Source of the DNA: Bryobacteraceae bacterium
GTDB lineage: Bacteria > Acidobacteriota > Terriglobia > Bryobacterales > Bryobacteraceae
Length of the DNA: 42,106 nt
Direction: 5' to 3'
Assembly: GCA_019748195.1 (NCBI GenBank)
Contig: JAIEPW010000121.1
Span: 1-42,106, forward strand
Below the pieces are notes generated by a model, which searched no databases, was not told the DNA's origin, and saw only the letters and a list, made by a program, of their open reading frames with translations. The translations under genes and the position numbers were made by a program. This document shows positions 15,937-23,693 of this stretch, piece after piece. The stretch's first letter is position 1. Every line of letters starts with the position of its first letter.

Positions 15937-17130
15937 ATGGATCTGAACTACACACCACAGGAACTGAAGTTCCGCGATGAATTGCGCGCCTGGCTGGAAA
16001 CTCAACTGCCCGGCCCGGAGGAAACCCGCGCGGCCTCCAAGAGCCCGGACCCGTGGGTCCGCTTCAACTTCTACCGCGACTGGCAGCGCAGGCTGCACCA
16101 GGGCGGCTGGACCGGCGTCCACTGGCCGAAAGAATACGGCGGCCGCGGCGCAACCCTGATGGAACAGGTGATCTTCATCGAGGAGATGGCGCGCGCCCAG
16201 GCCCCGCAAGTCGCCGGCGTTCTCGGCTTGATGCTCATCGGCCCCACCATCGTGCACCACGGAACGCCGGAGCAAAAACAGCGCTTCCTGAACCGCATCC
16301 TCAGCGGCGAGGAAATCTGGTGTCAGGGCTTCTCCGAACCGAACGCCGGCAGCGACCTCGCCAACCTCCGCACCGAAGCCAAGGACATGGGCGATCACTT
16401 CCTGGTGAACGGCCACAAAGTCTGGAACAGCTACGGCTGGGCCGCCGACTGGTGCGCCCTGGTCACCCGCACCGACCCCGAAGCCCCCAAACACAAGGGC
16501 CTGAGCTACCTTCTGGTGGACATGAAGTCGCCCGGCGTCGAGGTCCGGCCTCTGCTGCAGATCACCGGCGAGACCGAGTTCTGCGAGATCTACTTCAACA
16601 ACGTCCAGGTGCCGAAACAGAACGTGCTGGGCCGCATCAACGACGGCTGGAACGTGGCGATCTCCACCTTGATGCACGAGCGCGCCACGCTCGGCGCCGA
16701 CATGCGGATCGTCTTCGCGCGCCAGTTGAACCGGCTGGTGGAGCTCACCCGCAAGATCTCGCGCGGCGGCAAGCCGCTGTACGACGATCCCCTGGTGCGG
16801 CAGAAGATCGGCCAGGCCTACACCGAAATCGAATTGCTGCGCTTGAACCAGATGCGCAGCGTCTCCCGCATCGCGCAGACCGGCGCGCCCGGACCCGAAG
16901 GCTCCATCCTGAAGATCTGCTGGAGCGAGCTGAACCAGCGCTTCCAGCAGGCCGCGCAGGAGATCCTGGGCTTGTACGGCCAACTGGAGCACGGCAAGCA
17001 CGCCATCGACGACGGCGCCTGGAGCTACGGCTTCCTGCGCGCGCGCGGCAACACCATCGAGGCCGGCACCAGCGAGATCCAGCGCAATATCATCGGCCAC
17101 TTCGTCCTCGGCCTTCCCAAGAGCTATTAG
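15937..17130 (+). CDS. Acyl-CoA dehydrogenase, predicted catalytic subunit of a pair
   Basis: The 397-residue protein has the full acyl-CoA dehydrogenase layout: N-terminal helices, the middle beta domain with WCQGFSEPNAGSDLANL (about 128-144), and a C-terminal helix bundle ending in IEAGTSEIQRNIIG. A Glu at 248 in LMHERATLG sits where IVD-type and FadE26-type enzymes carry the catalytic base. It oxidises an acyl-CoA to the trans-2-enoyl-CoA with FAD. The next gene encodes a second, shorter-motif homologue 13 bases downstream. Adjacent pairs like this form alpha2beta2 heterotetramers in actinobacterial steroid side-chain oxidation, so a bulky or branched acyl chain is a reasonable guess for the substrate. 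Confidence 0.9.
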   Translation: MDLNYTPQELKFRDELRAWLETQLPGPEETRAASKSPDPWVRFNFYRDWQRRLHQGGWTGVHWPKEYGGRGATLMEQVIFIEEMARAQAPQVAGVLGLMLIGPTIVHHGTPEQKQRFLNRILSGEEIWCQGFSEPNAGSDLANLRTEAKDMGDHFLVNGHKVWNSYGWAADWCALVTRTDPEAPKHKGLSYLLVDMKSPGVEVRPLLQITGETEFCEIYFNNVQVPKQNVLGRINDGWNVAISTLMHERATLGADMRIVFARQLNRLVELTRKISRGGKPLYDDPLVRQKIGQAYTEIELLRLNQMRSVSRIAQTGAPGPEGSILKICWSELNQRFQQAAQEILGLYGQLEHGKHAIDDGAWSYGFLRARGNTIEAGTSEIQRNIIGHFVLGLPKSY

Positions 17131-17143
17131 GAGATACCGGCAA

Positions 17144-18307
17144 ATGCAATTCGACCTGAACGAAACACAGTTGATGCTCAAGAAGGGCGCCCGCGAGTTC
17201 TTCGCCGCCGAATGCCCCATGCACGATGTCCGGCGCATCATGGCCACCGATACCTCCTTCGATGACAAGCTCTGGAAGAAGATCGCGGACCAGGGCTGGA
17301 CCGGCATCACTTTCGACGAAGCGTACGGCGGCGCCGGCCTCGGACTCGTCGAGCTCGCCGTCCTGATGGAGGAGATGGGCCGGGCGCTGGTTCCCGGGCC
17401 GTATCTGTCCACCGTGCTGCTGGCCGGAAACGCCATCAGCCTCGCCGGCAGCGAGGAACAGAAGCAGAAATACCTGACGCGCATCTGTTCCGGAACGGCC
17501 CGGGCGAGCCTCGCGGTGGTGGAAGCGGAGGGCGTCTGGAGCCTGGCGTCGCTGAAGATGAAAGCCACTCCGGTGGAGGGCGGATGCAAGCTGAAGGGCG
17601 CCAAGTTGTTTGTTACCGACGCCGGCGTCGCCGACTTCTTTGTCGTCGCGGCGAAGGCAAGGGAGGGCCTGGTCCTCGCGGTCGTGGACGCCCGCGCGCG
17701 GGGAGTCAAGCTCGCGCCAATGCCCGCCCTGGATCAAACCCGCAAGTACTACGAAGTCTCGTTCAACAATGTCACCGGCGAAGTTCTCGCCACGGGCGAG
17801 GCCGCCCGCGCCGCACTGGAACGGACCATCGACCTGGCTACCGCCGCGCTGACCGCGGAGATGGCCGGCGGCATGCAGCGCGTCCTCGATATCACCGTCC
17901 AGTACGCCAAGACCCGCAAGCAGTTCAATACCCCCATCGGGCAGTTCCAGGCGGTGCAGCACCAGTGCGCGGACATGCTGGTGTTCACCGAAAGCTCGCG
18001 ATCCGCTGCCTATTACGCCGCCTACGCGATCGAGGAGAACACCCCCGACGCCCGGCTGGCGGTGTCCGCCGCCAAAACCTATGCCAGCGAAGCCTATCGC
18101 GAGACTGGAAATCGCGGCATCCAGGTGCACGGCGGCATGGGCTTCACCTGGGAAAACGATCTGCACCTTTACTACCGCCGGGCGAAAGCCTGCGAAACCA
18201 TGTTCGGCGATGCCGCTTTCCACCGCGACCGCATCGCCCGCGAACTGGTCGCGCCGGTGAAAACCGCCGCCCCCGTCTCCGCGGAGCCGGAAGCCGTTCA
18301 TGCCTGA
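17144..18307 (+). CDS. Acyl-CoA dehydrogenase, predicted partner subunit
   Basis: The 387-residue product is also of the acyl-CoA dehydrogenase fold: DQGWTGITFDEAYGGAGLGL at about 50, the FAD-contact segment TRKQFNTPIGQFQAVQH, and a C-terminal GNRGIQVHGGMGFTWENDLH with YRRAK. At the position of the catalytic Glu of its neighbour it reads ERTIDLATAALTAEM, with no base at the matching spot, so I predict a non-catalytic subunit that supplies FAD-binding residues. ATG 17144 follows AGGAGATACCGGCAA, a good ribosome site. Its stop overlaps the start of the polymerase subunit gene by 8 bases, linking fatty-acid and replication genes in one transcript. Confidence 0.88.
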   Translation: MQFDLNETQLMLKKGAREFFAAECPMHDVRRIMATDTSFDDKLWKKIADQGWTGITFDEAYGGAGLGLVELAVLMEEMGRALVPGPYLSTVLLAGNAISLAGSEEQKQKYLTRICSGTARASLAVVEAEGVWSLASLKMKATPVEGGCKLKGAKLFVTDAGVADFFVVAAKAREGLVLAVVDARARGVKLAPMPALDQTRKYYEVSFNNVTGEVLATGEAARAALERTIDLATAALTAEMAGGMQRVLDITVQYAKTRKQFNTPIGQFQAVQHQCADMLVFTESSRSAAYYAAYAIEENTPDARLAVSAAKTYASEAYRETGNRGIQVHGGMGFTWENDLHLYYRRAKACETMFGDAAFHRDRIARELVAPVKTAAPVSAEPEAVHA

Positions 18308-19322
18308 GCGCTTTCTCGGCTCTCCCCAGGTCCTCGAAGCATTGCGCCGCATGGTCCGGAGGCAGCGCATTTCCCAGACCCTGCTGCTCGATGGCGCCGA
18401 GGGCGTGGGCAAGGCGACCCTGGCCCGTATCTTCGCCGCCGAGCTGCTCGGCGATCCCGCCAAGATCGAACTCGACGACCTGAGCCTGCCCCACAACCAG
18501 GAAATCGTCGCCGACCGTGAGAAGTGGACTTCCGAAAAGCGCGCCGAGGATCCGCTGCTGTTCTCCTCGCATCCGGATTTCGTCACCTTCGCGCCCGACG
18601 GTCCGCTGCGCCAGATCAGCATCCAGCAAATGCGTCTGCTGAAGGAGCGATCGCAACTGAAACCGTTGAAGGGCGCCTGGCGCGTCTTTCTGATCGATCG
18701 CCTGGATCGCGCCAATGAGCAGGCGGCCAACAGTCTTCTGAAGACCTTGGAAGAGCCGCCGCCGCATCTGATCCTGATCGCCACGGCGGTTAATTCCTAC
18801 GACCTGCTGCCCACCATCCGCTCCCGCGCGCTGCAGTTCCATTTGGGGCCGGTGCCGGACCAGGCCATGCGCGCCCTGCTTCAGGAGCGCGGCTCGGATC
18901 AGGTGGAACGGCGCATCGCCATCGCGCGGGGCGCGCCCGGACTTGCCCTCTCGCTCGACCTGGAAGCATGGGACCGCCGCCGCGACGCCATGCTCAGGCT
19001 CCTGGAAGTGGCCGCGTCGCGCCAGGCATTCTCTGAATGGGTTCCCGTGGGCGAATCGCTCGCCGCCCGCAAGACCGAAAAGCTCGAAAGCCTGATCGAC
19101 GTTCTCTACGCCTTGCTGCAGGATCTGCTGGCCATCCGGTCCGGCGTGGAAGCGCTTCGCAATCCTGACCTCCGGCGCCGTCTGGAGCCGCTTGCCGCCG
19201 CGGTGAGCTTCGAATGGATTCGCCGCGCCTCCGCGCGCGTCGATGAACTCGTCGAGCTCGCCCGCCGCAACATCCAGAAGGGTCCCGCGCTCGACGCGTT
19301 CGCCGTTGCCTTGCGCCGCTAA
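18300..19322 (+). CDS. holB: DNA polymerase III delta' subunit
   Basis: The 340-residue protein is an AAA+ clamp-loader subunit of the DnaX/HolB type: RFLGSPQVLEALRRMVR and RISQTLLLDGAEGVGKATLA (P-loop GAEGVGK at about 32-38), Walker B-like VFLIDRLDRANEQAANSLLK, LEEPPPH, and sensor 1 region LPTIRSRALQFHL. The classical SRC motif is SRA here, and the four zinc-binding cysteines found in DnaX are absent, which favours delta' over gamma/tau. It would work in loading the sliding clamp at the replication fork. The position behind acyl-CoA dehydrogenases is not functionally informative. The C-terminal third is helical, as expected for the collar domain. Confidence 0.82.
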   Translation: MPERFLGSPQVLEALRRMVRRQRISQTLLLDGAEGVGKATLARIFAAELLGDPAKIELDDLSLPHNQEIVADREKWTSEKRAEDPLLFSSHPDFVTFAPDGPLRQISIQQMRLLKERSQLKPLKGAWRVFLIDRLDRANEQAANSLLKTLEEPPPHLILIATAVNSYDLLPTIRSRALQFHLGPVPDQAMRALLQERGSDQVERRIAIARGAPGLALSLDLEAWDRRRDAMLRLLEVAASRQAFSEWVPVGESLAARKTEKLESLIDVLYALLQDLLAIRSGVEALRNPDLRRRLEPLAAAVSFEWIRRASARVDELVELARRNIQKGPALDAFAVALRR

Positions 19323-19415
19323 GCGGGCGTGTGCTATCCCTAGGGTCAAGAATCGACCACTCATACACATCTCATCCGCGTCGAATTCTCCGTTATTCAT
19401 ACAGGAGTCGCCCTC

Positions 19416-19724
19416 GTGGAACCGGCTAACCGTAAACTCATCCGGCCGTCAATGAACGAAGTGAAAGATCCGAAGGTACGCAAGGACGCTGTCAAGAAGC
19501 AGATCCCCCCGGACCAGACCAATGCTGAGAACTTCTACTACATCAAACAGATGCAGTCGAAAACGCCGATGGTCATCGTGCTCAAGGACGGCGAGACCCT
19601 GGACGGCGTCATCGAGTGGTACGACAAGGGCTGTCTGAAGGTGAACCGCGAAGGCGCGCCCAACCTGCTGATCTTCAAGTCCAATATCAAGTACATGTAC
19701 AAGCAGGGAGATCCCGGCGGCTGA
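19416..19724 (+). CDS. Divergent Hfq/Sm-like RNA-binding protein
   Basis: The 102-residue protein has a charged N-terminal extension (about 1-36) and an Sm fold at about 38-97: [20 protein letters not shown] for helix 1 and strand 1, then [20 protein letters not shown] (Sm1, compare Hfq VNGIKLQGQIESFD) and [14 protein letters not shown] (Sm2, in place of Hfq's YKHAIST). The conserved Gln of the Hfq proximal site aligns with Gln near 45, but the YKH motif is replaced by FKS. Hfq hexamers pair small RNAs with mRNAs; whether this one does is not certain. GTG start is preceded by AGGAG at 19403-19407. No miaA is adjacent, unlike many proteobacterial hfq loci. Confidence 0.75.
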   Translation: MEPANRKLIRPSMNEVKDPKVRKDAVKKQIPPDQTNAENFYYIKQMQSKTPMVIVLKDGETLDGVIEWYDKGCLKVNREGAPNLLIFKSNIKYMYKQGDPGG

Positions 19725-19788
19725 GTTTCCCCATGCATCCGAACCCCTGGAGGCCGCGTCTATAGTAGGAGTGACCCCGGAGAAACCC

Positions 19789-20094
19789 ATGAAAATCTTC
19801 CTTCCCCTCTTCTTCGCCCTGGCCGCATCCGCTGCCCCTGGAACGTATACCGGCTGGATCAGCGATTCGCAGTGCGGCGCGGGTAACGCCAACGCCAGCG
19901 CTGAATCCCGGGAATGCGCCGAGCGCTGCCTGAAGAACGGCGCGGAGCCCGTTCTGGTGACGGACAAGGATCAGAAGGTGATCAAGCTGGCGGGCAAGCA
20001 GAACGCCGCCGCCCACCTGAAGTACAAGGTGAAGGTCACCGGTGAGCTGAAGGGCGACACCTTGACCGTCACCAAAATCGAAAAGGCCGAATAA
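19789..20094 (+). CDS. Small secreted protein of unknown function
   Basis: ATG 19789 has a good ribosome site (CGGAG) and gives a signal peptide MKIFLPLFFALAASAAPG. The mature part, about 83 residues, reads GTYTGWISDSQCGAGNA, ECAERCLKNGAEPVLVTD, AHLKYKVKVTGELKGDTLTV. Three cysteines (about Cys33, Cys48, Cys52) and the final OB-like strands (VKVTGxLKGDTLTVTKI) are visible. I associate this pattern with short periplasmic proteins common in Acidobacteriota, but no function is known to me. It starts 65 bases after the Hfq-like gene and 28 bases before the BrkB-type gene. Confidence 0.75.
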   Translation: MKIFLPLFFALAASAAPGTYTGWISDSQCGAGNANASAESRECAERCLKNGAEPVLVTDKDQKVIKLAGKQNAAAHLKYKVKVTGELKGDTLTVTKIEKAE

Positions 20095-20121
20095 GTTCGC
20101 GCGCGGCCCGGAGCTTCCACC

Positions 20122-20997
20122 ATGCTGATCCGCCTGGGCCGCGTCCTGCTTCCTACCGTCCGCTACTGGCTCCAGACCGAGCCCCACGTGTATGCGATGG
20201 CCATCGCGGCCAACGTGCTCCTTTCCTTTTTTCCGTTCCTGATCGTGATGGTTTCGCTGTTCACCTACGTCTTCTACTGGCAAGGCGCGGTGGACGCGAT
20301 TTTCTTCGCGCTCCGCGACTACTTCCCCGATGAGCTGGGACGCTTCGTCCGCAATAACCTGATGGCCACCGTATGGGCGCGCGGTCCGGCGCAGTTGGTG
20401 TCCTTGATTCTGCTGCTGTTCGCCTCCATGGGCATCTTCATGCCGCTCGAAGTGTCGCTGAACAAGCTATGGGGCGTCACGTCGAATCGCAGCTACATCA
20501 AGAACCAGCTCATCAGCATCGGATTGATCTTCCTGGCCGGAGGCGCGGCGCTGCTCTCCATCATGCTCACCGCCATCAATCAGCAGTTCCTGCGGGAGCA
20601 GTTCGGAACCAACGCGGTGACCGGATTGGTGGCCGTGTTCTTTTTCAAGATGGCCGCCCTGCCGCTGGGCATCGCGGTGCTGTTCCTGCTCTATTGGAAA
20701 CTGCCGAACGCTAAACTGCCCGTGGCGCCCTGCCTGCAGGCCGCGATTTTCGCCGGCCTCGCGCTGGAAGCGATGAAGTACCTCTTCGTGCTGGCGTGGC
20801 CGCATCTAATCGGGCGGCTGGCGCTGGAATACGGGCCGTTCAAGTATTCGGTGAGCCTGATTCTGTTCGGCTTCTTCGCGGCGATGCTGCTGCTGGCCGG
20901 CGGGGAGTGGGCGGCCCGCAGCCACCGCCTCTCGCTCGTGCGGCGCGGCATCGGTCAAACCAGCCCCCTGGGTCTGCACGAAGCTCGCGTGCCGTAG
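20122..20997 (+). CDS. YihY/BrkB family inner-membrane protein
   Basis: The 291-residue protein has about six membrane helices: ANVLLSFFPFLIVMVSLFTYV, LVSLILLLFASMGIFMPLEV, LISIGLIFLAGGAALLSIML, VFFFKMAALPLGIAVLFLLY, a helix near 205-225, and VSLILFGFFAAMLLLAGG. The loop NKLWGV and the motif YWKLPNAKLP after helix four match the YihY/BrkB pattern (W-N..R-S.. and Y..lPn....). Members were once called ribonuclease BN in error; the true role is not settled. The first segment keeps the helix that opens the family domain. It converges with the crotonase gene, stop to stop 7 bases apart. Confidence 0.87.
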   Translation: MLIRLGRVLLPTVRYWLQTEPHVYAMAIAANVLLSFFPFLIVMVSLFTYVFYWQGAVDAIFFALRDYFPDELGRFVRNNLMATVWARGPAQLVSLILLLFASMGIFMPLEVSLNKLWGVTSNRSYIKNQLISIGLIFLAGGAALLSIMLTAINQQFLREQFGTNAVTGLVAVFFFKMAALPLGIAVLFLLYWKLPNAKLPVAPCLQAAIFAGLALEAMKYLFVLAWPHLIGRLALEYGPFKYSVSLILFGFFAAMLLLAGGEWAARSHRLSLVRRGIGQTSPLGLHEARVP

Positions 20998-21004
20998 CGG
21001 CGGC

Positions 21005-21811
21005 TCAGCGCCCCTCGAACTGGGGCGGACGCCGTTCCTGGAACGCCCGCATCGCTTCGCCCAAATCACGCGAATGCAGGAAGGCGGCATTCCATGCCGC
21101 CACGTACCCCAACCCCTCCGCCACCGACTTGCCGCGGCACTGGTTCATCACGCGCTTGGTTCCCTGCACCGCGAGCGGCGGATTGGCCGCGATTTCGCGC
21201 GCCGCCGCCCGCGCCGCCTCCATCACCTCATCCGCCGAGGCGTGGACCGCGTTCACCAGCCCGATCTGCAGCGCGTGGCTCGCCGGAAAGTCGCGCCCGG
21301 TCAGCGCCAGCTCGCGGGTGGCGCCTTCGCCGATGATCCACGGCAGGCGCTGCAGGCTCCCGAGATCGGCCACAATGGCGATCTTGGCTTCGCGCAGGCT
21401 GAACTTCGCGTCCGCCGAACAGTAGCGGATGTCGCACGCGGCGATCAGGTCCAGCCCCCCGCCGATGCACCATCCGGCAACCGCCGCGATCACCGGCTTG
21501 CGGCACTCTTCGACAGCGGTGACGGCGTTCTGCAGCTCCAGGATGTGGTCGAAAAACGAGGTGCGCTCGCCCGCCAGCATCGGACCCGAGGCCTGAAAGT
21601 TCGCCGCGGCGGCGGCGAGGTCCAGTCCATAGCTGAAATTGCCGCCCGCGCCGGATACGATAACGGCTCGGACCTCTGGATCGCGGTCCAACCGTCCGAA
21701 GACTTCCGGAAGCTCCTTCCACAGGTCGGGACCCATGGCGTTGCCCTTTCCGGGACCGATGAGGGTTACTTCAGCGATGTGGCCGTCGATGCGGAGGTCG
21801 AGCGATTTCAT
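21005..21811 (-). CDS. Crotonase-family enzyme, dienoyl-CoA-isomerase-like
   Basis: Using ATG at 21809-21811 (MKSLDLRIDG) the product has 268 residues of the enoyl-CoA hydratase/isomerase fold. Oxyanion-hole segments are GAGGNFSYGLDL (54-65) and GWCIGGGLDLI (113-123). Where classical hydratases have two glutamates, this one has Glu141 and Asp149 in REAKIAIVADLGSLQRLP, the spacing and sequence seen in delta3,5-delta2,4-dienoyl-CoA isomerase (ECH1). So its likely role is isomerising dienoyl-CoA in the breakdown of odd-position unsaturated fatty acids. A 16-codon longer start at 21859 has a good ribosome site (AAAGG), but lies on the operator; a promoter read of TTGACA with CATACT favours the shorter form. 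Confidence 0.84.
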   Translation of the reverse strand: MKSLDLRIDGHIAEVTLIGPGKGNAMGPDLWKELPEVFGRLDRDPEVRAVIVSGAGGNFSYGLDLAAAAANFQASGPMLAGERTSFFDHILELQNAVTAVEECRKPVIAAVAGWCIGGGLDLIAACDIRYCSADAKFSLREAKIAIVADLGSLQRLPWIIGEGATRELALTGRDFPASHALQIGLVNAVHASADEVMEAARAAAREIAANPPLAVQGTKRVMNQCRGKSVAEGLGYVAAWNAAFLHSRDLGEAMRAFQERRPPQFEGR

Positions 21812-21846
21812 TGTTCGATGGTACTGCGGGAAGTATGGGGTTTTGC

Positions 21847-21882
21847 TTGACATTGTCAACCTTTATTCCTTGACTTTGTCAA
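21847..21882. promoter_or_regulatory. Two palindromic operator-like sites between divergent genes
   Basis: TTGACATTGTCAA at 21847-21859 and TTGACTTTGTCAA at 21870-21882 are near-perfect 13-base palindromes whose centres are 23 bases apart, about two helical turns. The first also supplies a minus-strand TTGACA -35 with CATACT 16 bases further toward the crotonase gene. The sites lie in the gap between the crotonase (minus) and methyltransferase (plus) genes, so one regulator could control both. No regulator gene is adjacent. Confidence 0.55.
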
Positions 21883-21909
21883 CCTTCGCGCCCGCGCTAC
21901 CCTGAATCC

Positions 21910-22689
21910 GTGGACAACGCAGACCCCACCCGCCGTTTTTCCGACCGCGCCGCATACTACGTCCGGTATCGCCCGGGCTACCCCGAGGGGGTCGTCGAAC
22001 TCCTGCAGCGGGAGACCGGACTCACGCGGGATTCCGTGGTAGCCGACATCGGCAGCGGAACCGGGATCTCGTCCGAAATGCTGCTGCCGCATGCGCGGCT
22101 GGTGTACGCGGTGGAGCCGAACGCGGAAATGCGAGCGTCGGCGGAAATGCTGCTGGGAGAGAATCCCAATTTCCGCAGCGTGGACGGGACGGCGGAATCC
22201 ACCGGCCTCCCGGACGCCTCCGTGGACCTGATTACCGCCGCCACCGCGTTCCATTGGTTCGATCCAACGCGAACCCGGCCGGAATTCCAGCGGATCCTGA
22301 AGCCGGGCGCGTTTCTCGTACTGCTTTGGAACACGCGGCGCTCCGGCGACAACGGTTTCGGCGACGCTTACGAAGCCCTGCTGAAGGAATTCGCCGTCGA
22401 CTACGAGAAAGGCCGTTTGCTGCAGCGCCAGCAGACCAGCGCCGGCGTGGCGGCGTTCTTCGGAGAGCTGCCGTTCCGGCTCGAAGTTCTCGACAATGTC
22501 CAGACCCTCGATGAAGACGGGCTTACGGGGCGGATTTTGTCAGCATCGTACATGCCGCTGCCGGGGCATCCGCGGTACAACGAGATGCTGGCGGCGATCG
22601 CCGGGCTGTACCGGCGGTTTCAAGTGGACGGCTTCGTACAGTTTCCCTACGACACAAATGTGTATTGGGGGCGTCTGGTGGCATCCTAG
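21910..22689 (+). CDS. Class I SAM-dependent methyltransferase
   Basis: The 259-residue protein has the Rossmann methyltransferase motifs: FSDRAAYYVRYRPGYP at the N-terminus, motif I VVADIGSGTGIS (about 43-54), the acidic loop VEPNAEM, the post-motif DGTAE, and motif IV-like ITAATAFHWFDP with the FHWFD element common in small-molecule methyltransferases of the UbiE/TAM group. Then LKPGAFLVLLWN. Substrate unknown. GTG 21910 starts 27 bases after the second palindrome. It ends 8 bases before the exonuclease gene, so it may be the first gene of the repair operon, but nothing in its sequence points to DNA repair. Confidence 0.85.
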   Translation: MDNADPTRRFSDRAAYYVRYRPGYPEGVVELLQRETGLTRDSVVADIGSGTGISSEMLLPHARLVYAVEPNAEMRASAEMLLGENPNFRSVDGTAESTGLPDASVDLITAATAFHWFDPTRTRPEFQRILKPGAFLVLLWNTRRSGDNGFGDAYEALLKEFAVDYEKGRLLQRQQTSAGVAAFFGELPFRLEVLDNVQTLDEDGLTGRILSASYMPLPGHPRYNEMLAAIAGLYRRFQVDGFVQFPYDTNVYWGRLVAS

Positions 22690-22697
22690 AAGCAGCA

Positions 22698-23693
22698 GTG
22701 CTCGTCGCGTATCACCCCGCCGGCATCCACCTTCCGGAATTGGACCTTTGGTTGGACCCCAAGGAGCCGGTGGAGCGCGCCTGGATTTCGCACGCCCATA
22801 GCGATCATGCGCGGGGCCTGCATCGCAACGTGCTGGCGACGCCGGAGACGCTACGGCTGTACCGGCTGCGCTGGCCGGAGAACGAGGAGATCGCGCAGAG
22901 CCTGCAGCCGCTGCGGCATGGAGAAAGCCTCCATCTCGGTCCGGCGAAGCTGACGGCGATCCCCGCGGGGCACATCGTAGGCGCGGCGCAACTGCTGGTG
23001 GAGCAAGCGGGCGAACGGCTGGTGTACACCGGCGATCTGAAGCTGATGCCGCCGCTGTGCGGCACGGCTACCGAAGTGGCGCGGTGCGACCGGCTGATCA
23101 TCGAATCGACGTTCGGCCTGCCGATTTTCCACTTCCTGACGCGGGAGGAAGCGCGCGCGCGGATCGCGGCGTTCGCCACGGCGACGCTGGAGGACGGGGG
23201 CGTGCCGGTGTTCCTGGGCTATCCGCTGGGACGCGGGCAGGAGATTGTGGAGGTGCTGGCGAACGCCGGGATCCCGTGCGCCGTACACGGCTCCATCGCC
23301 CGCTTCCTTCCGGTCTATGAAGCCGCGGGATGCCGGTTCCCCGGATGGAGCCCGTACGAGGCTCGGAATACGCGGGGCAAGGCGCTGGTGCTGACGCCGT
23401 CCATGCGGCGCGGGCTGGAGGCCAGCGGCAAGGATTTCCGCATTGCGTATGTCTCCGGCTGGGCGGCGCTGGACAACGCGCGGACGCGCGCCGGAGCGGA
23501 GGAACTGATCCCGTACTCCGACCACGCCGGATTCGCGGAGCTGCTGACGATGGCGCGCGAGTCGGGCGCGTCGCGGATCGACCTGGTACACGGCTACACG
23601 GAGCCGCTGGCGCGCATCCTGCGGCAACAGGGATTCGACGCGTGCGCGCCCGCCGCGCAGGTATCGCGAGCCACCGATGAGGAAGGCGAGTGA
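22698..23693 (+). CDS. Ligase-associated DNA exonuclease (metallo-beta-lactamase fold)
   Basis: The 331-residue protein is a beta-CASP/SNM1-like nuclease: SHAHSDHARGL (HxHxDH at 32-37), LGPAKLTAIPAGHIVGAAQL, YTGDLKLMP, IIESTFGLP, FLGYPLGRGQEIVEVL, YSDHAGFAEL and a C-terminal VHGYTEPLARILRQQGF. This is the pattern of the 'Lig-Exo' protein encoded with bacterial ATP-dependent ligase, Lhr helicase and phosphoesterase. It would trim DNA ends for repair. I choose GTG 22698, directly after the upstream stop; the frame extends 11 codons further into the methyltransferase gene. Its TGA shares a base with the ligase ATG (TGATG at 23691-23695). Confidence 0.87.
   Translation: MLVAYHPAGIHLPELDLWLDPKEPVERAWISHAHSDHARGLHRNVLATPETLRLYRLRWPENEEIAQSLQPLRHGESLHLGPAKLTAIPAGHIVGAAQLLVEQAGERLVYTGDLKLMPPLCGTATEVARCDRLIIESTFGLPIFHFLTREEARARIAAFATATLEDGGVPVFLGYPLGRGQEIVEVLANAGIPCAVHGSIARFLPVYEAAGCRFPGWSPYEARNTRGKALVLTPSMRRGLEASGKDFRIAYVSGWAALDNARTRAGAEELIPYSDHAGFAELLTMARESGASRIDLVHGYTEPLARILRQQGFDACAPAAQVSRATDEEGE

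Noticed and set aside
21847-22000. Replication origin at the composition switch
   Set aside because: The palindromes are not DnaA boxes, no AT-rich unwinding region is visible, and the only near match (CGTGGACAA at about 21908) has two mismatches. The skew change is reported without claiming an origin.
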